DNA of 48,854 nucleotides from an uncultured Pelagibacteraceae bacterium. Lineage in GTDB: Bacteria; Pseudomonadota; Alphaproteobacteria; Pelagibacterales; Pelagibacteraceae. Shown here in pieces: positions 34,227 through 43,924 of this stretch (position 1 is its first letter; every line of letters begins with the position of its first letter). Where the stretch lies: positions 1 through 48,854 of the forward strand of contig CABXTP010000002.1 of the NCBI GenBank assembly GCA_902515175.1, written 5' to 3'. A program made the translations under genes and the position numbers. The notes under the pieces are model-generated. The model searched no databases. It was not told the DNA's origin and saw nothing but the letters and a program-made list of their open reading frames with translations.

Positions 34227-34870
34227 TTAAAAGTTTTATCAACCAAGTACAATCCTAATGCAACACATGGACCTATTCCGAAAGCAAAAAGTAAGGTACC
34301 AGCTCCTACGGTTCCTCCTAGATACCACCCAATGCTAACAACTGAAATTTCTAAAATTGCTCTAACTAAGGCTATGGGTAAATTTGTTTTTTTTTGAAGA
34401 CCAATCATTAAACCATCTCTAGGACCTGCTCCTAAATTAGATACCAAATATATTGCACCACCTATTCCAACAGTTACAACTGAAATTAATGCTAAGATTA
34501 ATTGATCAAAGTAATTGGAGGGAGTTGGTACAAATTTAATGCAAAGATCAATCATTAAAGCAATTATAAGTGCATTAAAAATTGTTCCCATGCCAGGTTT
34601 TTGGCCAAGAGGTATCCATAAGATTAAAACAGCTAAACTTATTATGAATGTAATCATGCCAATACTAAGATTTACATTAAGAGAAATACCCTGTGCTAAT
34701 ACACTCCATGGAGAGGCCCCGGTATAAGAGACAATTAATAAACCTTCGCCTAAACCAAATAAACTTAATCCAAAACATAAAAAAAAGAATGTTGAAAATT
34801 TAGGTCTAAAATTATAGGGTTTTTCAGAACTCCAGTTTACTTTTGGTATTTTTTTAATCTTTAAAAACAT
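34223..34870 (-). CDS. YczE/YyaS/YitT family membrane protein
   Basis: LFGLGEGLLIVSYTGASPWSVLAQGISLN, NLGAGPRDGLMIGLQ; start set to internal ATG (track start is TTG). Confidence 0.8.
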   Translation of the reverse strand: MFLKIKKIPKVNWSSEKPYNFRPKFSTFFFLCFGLSLFGLGEGLLIVSYTGASPWSVLAQGISLNVNLSIGMITFIISLAVLILWIPLGQKPGMGTIFNALIIALMIDLCIKFVPTPSNYFDQLILALISVVTVGIGGAIYLVSNLGAGPRDGLMIGLQKKTNLPIALVRAILEISVVSIGWYLGGTVGAGTLLFAFGIGPCVALGLYLVDKTFN

Positions 34871-34921
34871 TTTTAATAAATTACTTCTATTATTGATAAA
34901 GTCTAATATTGTAATTGCCAA

Positions 34922-35602
34922 ATGAAAAAATTTATAATTATTTTATTTTTTTTATTTTTATCATCTATTTCGCAGGCTCATATAGCTCACTACAATGACT
35001 TTAAGAAGATTGAGATGGAAATATTCAGAAATGGTAAATTAATAGGAAATAGCTTTTACTTTTTCACAAAAAAGGGTGATGAAATGATGGTAACTAATCA
35101 AACAAAGTTTTCTGTAGAAGTTTTAGGGACAACTATTTTCAAAGTTGAGGGATATAGTGAAGAAGTATATTTGAAAGATCAATTAATATCTTTTAATTCT
35201 AAAACATTTCAGAATGATAAAGAAAAATTTGTAAATTTAAATTTTGATAAAAATAAAAATAAATTTATTATAGATGGATCTTCTTATAATGGTGAGGCAT
35301 CAAATGAAAATATAATTGGAAATTGGTGGAATCATAAGATACTACAATCTAGCTCTCAAATCAGTCCAATATCAGGTAGTATCAAAGAACAAGTTGTTAC
35401 TTATGTTGGTAAGAAAATTATAAATCAATATAATAAATCATATAACGTTAATCATTTTACACTAAAATCCAAAGATATTAGTTTGCCAAGAGATAAAAGG
35501 TTAGATTTTAATGTTTGGTATGATCCAGAAAATTTTCAGATAATTAAAATATCATATTCCAGATTAGGTGATTGGGAATATCGACTTAAAAAAGTGGAGT
35601 AA
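34922..35602 (+). CDS. exported DUF6134-like protein
   Basis: Signal peptide; FEKIEMEIFRNGKLIG-type start and WYDPENFQIIKISYS end; family call from memory. Confidence 0.55.
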   Translation: MKKFIIILFFLFLSSISQAHIAHYNDFKKIEMEIFRNGKLIGNSFYFFTKKGDEMMVTNQTKFSVEVLGTTIFKVEGYSEEVYLKDQLISFNSKTFQNDKEKFVNLNFDKNKNKFIIDGSSYNGEASNENIIGNWWNHKILQSSSQISPISGSIKEQVVTYVGKKIINQYNKSYNVNHFTLKSKDISLPRDKRLDFNVWYDPENFQIIKISYSRLGDWEYRLKKVE

Positions 35603-35607
35603 ATATT

Positions 35608-36924
35608 TTATTTCCCTGCAACAACCATTCCTTCAATTAACATTGTTGGGGAGTTCGTTGAATATTCAAATTCAAGATCATTGGCTAAAGTTATATTTTG
35701 AAACATATCTTTAAAATTTCCCGCTATTGTAATTTCATTTATAGGGTAATTGATTTTCCCATTTTCAACCAAGAAGCCTGTAGCGCCTACTGAATAATCT
35801 CCTGTAACAATGTTGCTCCCATGACCTATAGTCTCTGTAATATATAGGCTCTTTGGACTACAATTTAATAAGTCTTTATATTCAATATTACCATTTTCAA
35901 AATAAAGATTACTTGTGCCTCCACATCTTCCATTTGATTTAAGATTAAGTTTTTTACCATTATAAGTATCTATTAAATAATGCTTCAACAAACCATTATC
36001 CACTAACTTAAGAGTATCTGTTTTTACTCCCTCTGTGTCAAAGTTTCGAGATCCAACCCCTTTTAATAAATCAGGCTTGTCAAAAATACTTATATTATTA
36101 GAGAATATTTTTTGATTAATTTTATCTTTTAAAAATGATGTTCCTCTCGAAATGGCAGATGAGGATATCGCGCTAGCAAATGTGTTGAGAATTCCCTTTG
36201 CTATTCTTTTGTCAAAAATAATACTAATTTTTTCACTTCCTATTTTTTTTGGATTAAGTTTTCTTATTGTTTGATCAGCCGCCATAATACCTAGATCTTC
36301 AGCATTTTTAATGTCTTTTAAATGACATCTGCTAGAAAACTCATAATCTCGTTGCATACTTTTTTCATCTTTAGCAACTGTAACACTGGAAGCTGTAAAT
36401 GATGAGGATTTATACCCTTTACTAAAGCCATGGCTATTAGCTAAAATAAAGTTTGATTTATATTCTGAAAAACTAGACTCTGTATTTATAATCTTATTAT
36501 TGCTGGATGCTGAATCCTCTAATCGTTTTAAATATTCTATTTTTTTTTCATTCTCAAAATGACTTTCATCATACAATTTTAGGTCTTTTATTTCAGTAGC
36601 AAGTAAATCTTTATCTGGTAATGCATTAAACTCGTCTTCAGGTGTATGTTTTGTAGTTTCAACACATTTTTCAATCAAGATATCAAGATTATCTCTCTGT
36701 AAATTTGATGAAGAAATTGAGGATTTTCTTTTATTAATAAAGGTCGTGATATTTATCCCCAGATTATCTGATCTATTTGACTCATCTAATTTTTTATTTC
36801 TAAAATTTACATTCTCAGAGATAGAATTTGCTACTGTAACACTTGCATCTGTAGCGCCTAATTTTTTTGCTAAATCTAAACAATAAGAAGCTTTATTTGA
36901 TAAATATTCTTGATCTTTGACCAT
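35608..36924 (-). CDS. pmbA: TldE/PmbA metalloprotease-related protein
   Basis: GGTSNLYFENGNIEYKDLL, ETIGHGSNIVTGDYSVGATGFLVENG. Confidence 0.92.
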   Translation of the reverse strand: MVKDQEYLSNKASYCLDLAKKLGATDASVTVANSISENVNFRNKKLDESNRSDNLGINITTFINKRKSSISSSNLQRDNLDILIEKCVETTKHTPEDEFNALPDKDLLATEIKDLKLYDESHFENEKKIEYLKRLEDSASSNNKIINTESSFSEYKSNFILANSHGFSKGYKSSSFTASSVTVAKDEKSMQRDYEFSSRCHLKDIKNAEDLGIMAADQTIRKLNPKKIGSEKISIIFDKRIAKGILNTFASAISSSAISRGTSFLKDKINQKIFSNNISIFDKPDLLKGVGSRNFDTEGVKTDTLKLVDNGLLKHYLIDTYNGKKLNLKSNGRCGGTSNLYFENGNIEYKDLLNCSPKSLYITETIGHGSNIVTGDYSVGATGFLVENGKINYPINEITIAGNFKDMFQNITLANDLEFEYSTNSPTMLIEGMVVAGK

Positions 36925-38346
36925 TTACAATTTTGTTCCACCAACTGTCATTTTGTTAATCAAAATTGATGGTTGCGCAACACCAACTGGAACACCTTGG
37001 CCAGCTTTACCACATGTTCCAATACCTGGATCTAACATCATATCATTACCGACCATAGAAACTTCTTTTAAAATTGAAGGGCCATCTCCTATGAGTGTTG
37101 CACCTTTAATAGGTGAACCAATTTTGCCATTAATTATTTCATACGCCTCAGTACAATTAAATACAAATTTTCCTGAGGTAATATCTACTTGACCCCCACC
37201 AAAACTAACTGCAAATATTCCTCTATCTACAGATTTAATCATTTCATCTTGAGTTTGTTTTCCATTTAACATCATAGTATTTCTCATTCGAGGTAAAACT
37301 ATATGTCTGAAATTTTCTCTTCTACCACTTCCAGTGGACTTTGTTTTCATTAAACGTGCATTTAGCCTATCTTGCATAAAATTTTTTAATACACCATTTT
37401 CAATTAAAACTGTCTTTTCTGTTGGTGTTCCCTCGTCATCTATCGTTAAACTTCCTCTTCTATTATCTATAGTACCATCATCAATAATAGTTACGCCCTC
37501 ACTTGCAACTTTTTTACCCATTAAGTCATGAAAAGCAGAAGTTTTTTTTCTGTTAAAGTCACCTTCAAGCCCATGTCCTACTGCCTCATGAATTAGTATT
37601 GCTGGCCAGCCAGGTCCTAATACCACTTTCATCTCACCAGCTGGCGCTGGTTTACTTTCTAGATTAGTTGAAGCTATTCTTAATGCTTCATCACATACAT
37701 TTTTCCATTTGTCATCTTTAAGATATGAGTCATATGACTGTCTTCCACCAATTCCATACACACCAGTTTCTTTTCTACCGTTTTTCTCAAGCATAACTGA
37801 AACATTAAACCTTATTAATGGCCTTACATCCGTCAAAGTTTCACCTCCTGATCGAATTATTTCGATAGATTTCTGTTCTCCATTAAAATTTGCTGTAACT
37901 TGTTTTACGTTGTTATCCTTTGATCGAAGATATTCATTAACCTTATTTAAAATTTCTACTTTGGAATTAAACGATTTTTGTTCAATGGGATTAATATTTT
38001 CATAATATGTATTATTAGATTTAGGTATTGAATAATTATAATTTCCTTTGGCTGATTTTAAAGTTGATTTCAGATTGTCTGAGGATTTTTTAAGTGAGTC
38101 TTTTGATATCTCATTAGAGTGAGAATAGGCTACTATTTCACCTGATATTGCTCTTAATCCATAACCTAAGTCAGAATTAAAACTAGAATTTTTTATCTTA
38201 TTATCATCCAATAATATTGTTTCTGATTTGGTATTTTCTAAGTACAACTCACCATCATCACATTTTTTTAATGTATCAGACACAATTTTTTCAGCATCGT
38301 TCCTTGTAAGGTCAGATTTTTCAAAGAAATTACTCATAGATAGCAA
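36925..38346 (-). CDS. tldD: metalloprotease TldD
   Basis: HEAVGHGLEGDFNRKKTSAFHDLMGKKVAS motif, GGGQVDITSGKFVFN; start may be the second ATG (MSNFFEK, 38340). Confidence 0.95.
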   Translation of the reverse strand: MLSMSNFFEKSDLTRNDAEKIVSDTLKKCDDGELYLENTKSETILLDDNKIKNSSFNSDLGYGLRAISGEIVAYSHSNEISKDSLKKSSDNLKSTLKSAKGNYNYSIPKSNNTYYENINPIEQKSFNSKVEILNKVNEYLRSKDNNVKQVTANFNGEQKSIEIIRSGGETLTDVRPLIRFNVSVMLEKNGRKETGVYGIGGRQSYDSYLKDDKWKNVCDEALRIASTNLESKPAPAGEMKVVLGPGWPAILIHEAVGHGLEGDFNRKKTSAFHDLMGKKVASEGVTIIDDGTIDNRRGSLTIDDEGTPTEKTVLIENGVLKNFMQDRLNARLMKTKSTGSGRRENFRHIVLPRMRNTMMLNGKQTQDEMIKSVDRGIFAVSFGGGQVDITSGKFVFNCTEAYEIINGKIGSPIKGATLIGDGPSILKEVSMVGNDMMLDPGIGTCGKAGQGVPVGVAQPSILINKMTVGGTKL

Positions 38347-38428
38347 TTCATAGCCACTTATTAAGAATTTTCAACTGGAGTATTTTACGCATATACATAA
38401 TTCAAAAAAATTTATATTTTCCTTATCT

Positions 38429-38776
38429 ATGAAAGTTTACTTTAATAATTCATGCAAAATATGTAAGGCAGAGATCGATTTATATAAAAAAGAGAAAATT
38501 GATTACATTAATTGGGTTGATATTACAAACAATGATACAGCTGAGAAAGAAACTTCTAGAAATAGTAGGCAACTTTTAAGAAGACTTCATGTAAAAGATG
38601 GGGACAATGTTTTACAAGGAGCAAAAGCATTTCTTCATGTTTGGAAAAATATACCAAAATATAAAATTTTATATAATATTTTAAAATTACCCATAATTTT
38701 CAATTTATTTTCTTTTGGTTATGAAGTTATTGCATTTTTTCTTTATCTTAAAAATAAAAAACAACTAAAAAATTAA
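38429..38776 (+). CDS. DUF393/DCC-family thiol-disulfide oxidoreductase-like protein
   Basis: VYFNNSCKICKAEIDLYKK and GAKAFLHVW. Confidence 0.85.
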   Translation: MKVYFNNSCKICKAEIDLYKKEKIDYINWVDITNNDTAEKETSRNSRQLLRRLHVKDGDNVLQGAKAFLHVWKNIPKYKILYNILKLPIIFNLFSFGYEVIAFFLYLKNKKQLKN

Positions 38777-39066
38777 TTAAAAAAAAATAATAAAAATTTA
38801 CTTAATAAAGACATTGAGGAAATAAAGAATATAAAAATAACGGAATACATTATTAAAATTATTTTATTTTTTTTTCTTCTTAATCTTACAAAATTTTTAT
38901 CATCCAAATCGGATATATCTCTCTCTCCTATAACAGGATAGTCATAAGTAAATCGCCATGTACTATCACCAAGCCTCGTATCTAATTTGTTATAATAAGT
39001 TATCCAGGCAATAATATATTTTAAAATTAAATATAGAAATATCAAAAATAATGTACCAAATACCAT
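38773..39066 (-). CDS. 97-aa hypothetical two-TM membrane protein
   Basis: Intact ORF between annotated genes; hydrophobic ends with charged middle. Confidence 0.55.
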   Translation of the reverse strand: MVFGTLFLIFLYLILKYIIAWITYYNKLDTRLGDSTWRFTYDYPVIGERDISDLDDKNFVRLRRKKNKIILIMYSVIFIFFISSMSLLSKFLLFFFN

Positions 39067-39096
39067 TTCTGATAATACATAATATATTTCAAATTT

Positions 39097-40296
39097 TTAA
39101 TTATTATTTTTAGTTCTTTTTCTTGCAATAAGTTGTGTTAACGAATCCACCATGGTGTCTGAGGCCTTAAAAATATCTACACTCCTAAACTCATAAACAT
39201 TATTTTTTTCAGGGTTTGTCTTATCTTCAATTACTATACCTTCATCTGGTGAATTATTTTTTATATAAATTAATAATAGCCAATCCTCATCTTCAGACTC
39301 ATCCCATTTTATAAAAATCTCTCCTGTTTCAAATCTTCGATCAATACATCTGAAAATTGACATGTTGCGAGTAATATGTCTTTTATTTAATTGAAATACT
39401 AGACTACTCGCACTTCTATAGAAACTTTCCAATGCAAATTCAATTTTTTGACGGGCAAGCGTGTATTCTTTTTCTTTTTGTAATAATACTTCTCTATTTT
39501 CATTTCCTTGAAGTTGGACACCTAAGGCCTCAACTCTTTCTTTAATTTTTTGATCTCTAATAATTTGATATTTTTCCCTAAGCTTATCAATTCTTGCTTG
39601 TAGTCCAGCATAATCTTCTCTTTTTTCTTTTAATGAGATTTTTTCAAGTTGTTCAAGCTCTTTAATCTCCCGAATTCTAAATTTTTCAATTTGTTTTTCG
39701 ATTCTTAACTGCTGTAAGAATTGTTTTTGTTTTTCTGCTTGTTCGATTCGTAAAAGCGCTTGTTCTTTTCTTAAAAATAATTTTATATCTTTTGCTCTTT
39801 GTTTTTCTAATCTTTCTTCTTCTTTTAGCGTTTGCTCCTTCAGCTTTAATATTAAATTTTCTTCTTCTTCTTTCTTTTTTGCTTCTTCGATTTTTTCTTT
39901 TCTTTCTCTTTCAATTTTTTCTATTTTTATTCTTCTTTTTTCATCGGTTTTTAACACTTTATAGTTAGAAATTGTTTCTGAAATTTTATCAAAAAAACTC
40001 TGAATACTTTTTTCCAAACCAAAATTTAATCTGAAATTAAATCGAGGTTTGAGAGATAATTGAAATTTAACTAGTTTTAAGACTAGGCTATCTTTCTGTT
40101 TTTTTTTTATTTGTGGTTGGTAATTGATTTTTTTTATTTTTTTTGACTTATTTTTTTTCTTTTTTTTGATTAACTTGTTTTTTCTTTGTTTTTTAGAGCC
40201 TTTTCTGATTCTAATTATTTTTTTATTAACTTTGTAAGCTTTATTTTTCTTTCGTTTTTTTATCTTTTTTTTTGATTTTTTTTGTTTTTTTTTCAT
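39097..40296 (-). CDS. Lys-rich-tail coiled-coil protein of unknown function
   Basis: First 60 residues contain 35 K/R; central long E/K/R/Q helix; C-terminal globular part (EIFIKWDESEDEDWLLLIYIKNN...). Confidence 0.75.
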   Translation of the reverse strand: MKKKQKKSKKKIKKRKKNKAYKVNKKIIRIRKGSKKQRKNKLIKKKKKNKSKKIKKINYQPQIKKKQKDSLVLKLVKFQLSLKPRFNFRLNFGLEKSIQSFFDKISETISNYKVLKTDEKRRIKIEKIERERKEKIEEAKKKEEEENLILKLKEQTLKEEERLEKQRAKDIKLFLRKEQALLRIEQAEKQKQFLQQLRIEKQIEKFRIREIKELEQLEKISLKEKREDYAGLQARIDKLREKYQIIRDQKIKERVEALGVQLQGNENREVLLQKEKEYTLARQKIEFALESFYRSASSLVFQLNKRHITRNMSIFRCIDRRFETGEIFIKWDESEDEDWLLLIYIKNNSPDEGIVIEDKTNPEKNNVYEFRSVDIFKASDTMVDSLTQLIARKRTKNNN

Positions 40297-40312
40297 TTCT
40301 GAGAAGAAATGA
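40293..40312 (-). promoter_or_regulatory. hairpin containing the start codon of the Lys-rich protein
   Basis: mRNA strand UCAUUUCU-UCUC-AGAAAUGA, perfect 8-bp stem; AUG in the 3' arm. Confidence 0.5.
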
Positions 40313-40325
40313 CCCTATCAATAAT

Positions 40326-41513
40326 TTATTGATAAATATAGTCTCTAGTCACTGGTGTTGATCCGTAATTTTTAGAAAGCTGAAATTGATATACAACTTG
40401 ATCTCCCCACTTAAATGCCATTTCACAACCAGCAAGATAAAACTCCCACATTCTAAAAAATTTTTCATCAAACATTTGGATTATTTTATCTTTATTTTTT
40501 AGGCAATTTTCTTTCCAATGTCTCAACGTGTGTGCGTAATGAAGCCTTAAAACCTCAATATCTGTTACTATTAAGCCAGCTTTTTCAATAGGATTGGTTA
40601 CTTCACTTAAACTTGGAGTATAACCACCGGGAAAAATATATTTCGTAATCCATGGATGGGGATCTCTTGGAGGATTAACAGATCCAATAGTGTGTATTAG
40701 TGAGACACCATCCTCCTTCAAAATTTTTTCGATTTGTTTGAAAAATTTCTTATAGAATTTTCTTCCAACATGTTCAAACATTCCAACACTTACTATTCTA
40801 TCAAATTTTTCGTTTAACTCTCTATAATCCATTAGTTTAAACTTTACTTGGTTTTCTAAATTTAGTTCTTTAGCTTTTTGGTTACAATAATTAAGTTGGT
40901 TCTCTGATAAAGTAATACCTGTTACTTCACATTGAGCACTTTTGGCTATATCGATGGCAAGTGAACCCCAGCCACATCCAATGTCTAAAACTTTTTGATT
41001 AGTTTTTATATTTAATTTTTTAATTATATGTTGAATTTTATTATTTTGAGCTGTTTCTAAACTATCATTTTCATTTTTAAAATATGCACAAGAATATTGT
41101 CTTTTTGGATCTAAGAATAAGTCATACAAGTCGTCTTTAATATCATAATGGTGAGATACATTCATTTTGGATTTTTTAATAAAATTAAAGTTAGTTAAAT
41201 ATCTATATGATCCTCTTAATCTATTAATTAAATAACTGAAAAAATTTAATTCTCCTCTTCCAAAATTCATTAAGGCAAGATCTAAAAAATCTGTAAGTGT
41301 GCCGTTTTCAATTACAATTTCACCATTAGTATACGCCTCACCAAAATATAAATCAGGATGGAATAACAATTTATAATGAAGATTTTTATTTAAAATTTTT
41401 AATTTAATAGGGTTGTTATCTGGCTGTCCAATAATATAATCTTTAGAATTAGCATCAGTCAATACAAAACCACCCTTTTTAAAAATTTTATTTAAAAATC
41501 TTGCTAATTGCAT
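40326..41513 (-). CDS. cfa: cyclopropane-fatty-acyl-phospholipid synthase family
   Basis: VLDIGCGWGSLAIDIAK, QYSCAYFKNENDSLETAQ, IVSVGMFEHVGRKFY. Confidence 0.93.
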   Translation of the reverse strand: MQLARFLNKIFKKGGFVLTDANSKDYIIGQPDNNPIKLKILNKNLHYKLLFHPDLYFGEAYTNGEIVIENGTLTDFLDLALMNFGRGELNFFSYLINRLRGSYRYLTNFNFIKKSKMNVSHHYDIKDDLYDLFLDPKRQYSCAYFKNENDSLETAQNNKIQHIIKKLNIKTNQKVLDIGCGWGSLAIDIAKSAQCEVTGITLSENQLNYCNQKAKELNLENQVKFKLMDYRELNEKFDRIVSVGMFEHVGRKFYKKFFKQIEKILKEDGVSLIHTIGSVNPPRDPHPWITKYIFPGGYTPSLSEVTNPIEKAGLIVTDIEVLRLHYAHTLRHWKENCLKNKDKIIQMFDEKFFRMWEFYLAGCEMAFKWGDQVVYQFQLSKNYGSTPVTRDYIYQ

Positions 41514-41514
41514 T

Positions 41515-42399
41515 TTATGCCGCCATGGTTGATTTGTTATAAAATTCTAAATCTTTTAATCTTTTCATTAATTCTTCCTCATCATTTCGATTTAAAAGAC
41601 TTAGCGGTGGTAAAATATTTTTATATATTTTGTCATTTTGAGCACAATAGGTATGCAACCCAGAAATTAGATTATAATTATCAAAAGTACTTCTCACATC
41701 ACATAATTTATCATTATGTAATTGCTTTTTTCCTGCAAAAAAATCATCATAAACCTGCCTAGATAATTCTGCTGTAACGTTGCATGTTGCAGTTATTATA
41801 CCAGAGCATCCTAATTCCAAACCTTTTAACAATTTAATTTCTGAACCAGGTAAAATTGAGAAATTTTTAAGTTTTAAATTTTCATACAAATTGTAAGAGC
41901 TATCTTTAACTCCAATTATTTGATTTGGAAATTTACTTACAAGTGTTTCTACGCAATTCAAACTAAATTTATAACCACTTAGTTTCTCAAAATTATATAG
42001 AATAATTTTACAATCTGGCACAGAATTAATTATTCTAGAATAAAAATCCAAAACCTCTGCATCACCATAAATGTAATATGCGGGAGGCATAATTAAAAAT
42101 TTATTTAAGTTTAATGAAATTGCAATCTTCATAAAATTTATTGTTTCACCCAAAGAGTTTAAACCTGTGCCAATAATATGCTTATCCTTATATTTGCTTC
42201 TCGAAAGATTGTTAAGTAAGTCAATTTTTTCTGAAATAGGTATTAATTGAGCCTGACCTGTACTACCAAATATTACCGTACCATGACAACCTTGATCGAT
42301 AAGTTTCTCAGCATGCATTATTGTTTTTTCAACATTCAAGCTTAAATCATTGTTTAGCACTGACATTGAAGCAGCAAAAATTCCACTTATTTTTGTCAT
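41515..42399 (-). CDS. dihydrodipicolinate synthase/N-acetylneuraminate lyase family aldolase
   Basis: GCHGTVIFGSTGQ, IILYNFEKLSGYKF, IIGVKDSSYN (Schiff-base Lys). Confidence 0.85.
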   Translation of the reverse strand: MTKISGIFAASMSVLNNDLSLNVEKTIMHAEKLIDQGCHGTVIFGSTGQAQLIPISEKIDLLNNLSRSKYKDKHIIGTGLNSLGETINFMKIAISLNLNKFLIMPPAYYIYGDAEVLDFYSRIINSVPDCKIILYNFEKLSGYKFSLNCVETLVSKFPNQIIGVKDSSYNLYENLKLKNFSILPGSEIKLLKGLELGCSGIITATCNVTAELSRQVYDDFFAGKKQLHNDKLCDVRSTFDNYNLISGLHTYCAQNDKIYKNILPPLSLLNRNDEEELMKRLKDLEFYNKSTMAA

Positions 42400-42447
42400 A
42401 ATAAAAATTTATATAAAAATATACTCAGTAAAGTTTATAAATACTAT

Positions 42448-43410
42448 ATGAAAATTTTAGCAGTTCAGAGCAGAATGGGTATTGGGGATACCATAATTTA
42501 CCTACCTTTTATTAAGGCTTTATCCAAAAAATTTAATTCACCAATAAGTATATTGGTAAAAGAAAACTCTAAAGCTAATCAATATTTACACCAAACAAAA
42601 TATATAGATAAAATTATTATCTTAGAAAGAGATAATAAAACTAATAATAGACATGGTGGTTTTTTTGGTATTTTTAATTTAGCTAAGGATTTAAAAAAAA
42701 ATAACTTTGATAGAATTTTTATTTTTAATTCATCACTAAGATTTAACATAATTGCAAGAATATCTGGTATTCCAAAAATTTACCAATATCCACTATTAAC
42801 AAAAAACAAACAACACATAACCGAGGTTCCAAAAAAATTCCTAAAATCAAATTTTGATTTAGATGTTGATGAAGATCCTGAGGTACAAATTGATAATGTG
42901 TCAATTTCGAAAGCAGCAAAAGAATTTCAAATAGTCAAGGGTACTACAAATATTCTATTGGGCATAGGTGGCTCTGGACCAACAAAGAGAATTCCTGCAA
43001 AAACTTTTTTAAATGTAATTGATAAAATATCAAATATAAAAAATTGTAAATTTTTTCTTGCAACAGGTAAGGCAAATGAAGAACAGGAAATATTAAATGA
43101 AATTTTGCAGTCTAAATTTAATAATTTATGTACTCGTTTAGATAATTTAACCATTAGTGAAATTTTACCATTAATTAAGAATTGTAATGTATCCATTTGT
43201 AACGACTCGAGCTTTAGTCATTTATCTTCAGCTTTAGGAATTAAAACAATTACTTTAATGGCTGATACTCCTTTGATTTATGGAAATTATAGTACGAAAA
43301 TGTTCCCAATAATTCCAGAAGGAGAAAAAACAGTAACACACAATACTTTAGGTAAAGAAAAAATAGATCCACAAAAAATTTTTGAGAAATTCTTAGAAAT
43401 TACTGACTAA
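42448..43410 (+). CDS. glycosyltransferase family 9 (heptosyltransferase-like)
   Basis: SRMGIGDTIIYLPFIKAL, LGIGGSGPTKRIPAKTF, CNDSSFSHLSSALGIKTI. Confidence 0.87.
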   Translation: MKILAVQSRMGIGDTIIYLPFIKALSKKFNSPISILVKENSKANQYLHQTKYIDKIIILERDNKTNNRHGGFFGIFNLAKDLKKNNFDRIFIFNSSLRFNIIARISGIPKIYQYPLLTKNKQHITEVPKKFLKSNFDLDVDEDPEVQIDNVSISKAAKEFQIVKGTTNILLGIGGSGPTKRIPAKTFLNVIDKISNIKNCKFFLATGKANEEQEILNEILQSKFNNLCTRLDNLTISEILPLIKNCNVSICNDSSFSHLSSALGIKTITLMADTPLIYGNYSTKMFPIIPEGEKTVTHNTLGKEKIDPQKIFEKFLEITD

Positions 43411-43910
43411 GAAATATCGTTTAGTACAATATCTTTTGCTTCATTTACAATTGAGGATAATCTTGAGGTTTCAGGAGAAATATCGGGATGGATCTTTTTT
43501 TGTATTTTAATATATGCTTTATTTACATCTTCTTTAGTGACTTTTCTATTCATATCTAAGTTTAAAATTTTATAAGCCTCTGAAACAGATATTGATGAAA
43601 CGTTGTTAGAGCCTGTCTGATTAAAAGAAAATCTACCAGATCTTCTTAAAGTTTGAATAAGTCTAAAAAGGGAAATTAATTGAAAAATAGACAAACCTTT
43701 TAATTTCAATAAAGCTAAACTTGCTAAAGTTAAAGGTAAAGTTAATAGAAATTTTCCACCAACAGCAAATAAAATCGCTAAAGCAATCAATCCCAATATA
43801 ACTAGAAATCTTAGACCTTTTGATATTTTTTTAGAGGAAATTTTAGTAATAAAACGTAGTAGTAAATAAAAAATGACTAATATGACTACTGTATAAATTA
43901 TTATATTCAT
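43407..43910 (-). CDS. membrane-anchored J-domain protein (DjlA/Tim14-like)
   Basis: N-terminal TM segments; EAYKILNLDMNRKVTKEDVNKAYIKIQKKIHPDIS (HPD). Start set to internal ATG. Confidence 0.85.
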   Translation of the reverse strand: MNIIIYTVVILVIFYLLLRFITKISSKKISKGLRFLVILGLIALAILFAVGGKFLLTLPLTLASLALLKLKGLSIFQLISLFRLIQTLRRSGRFSFNQTGSNNVSSISVSEAYKILNLDMNRKVTKEDVNKAYIKIQKKIHPDISPETSRLSSIVNEAKDIVLNDIS

Positions 43911-43924
43911 ATATTTATATTTTG

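Noticed and set aside
35608-38346. pmbA-tldD pair as a RiPP/toxin maturation system
   Set aside because: TldD/TldE are widespread housekeeping genes and no precursor peptide gene is adjacent.
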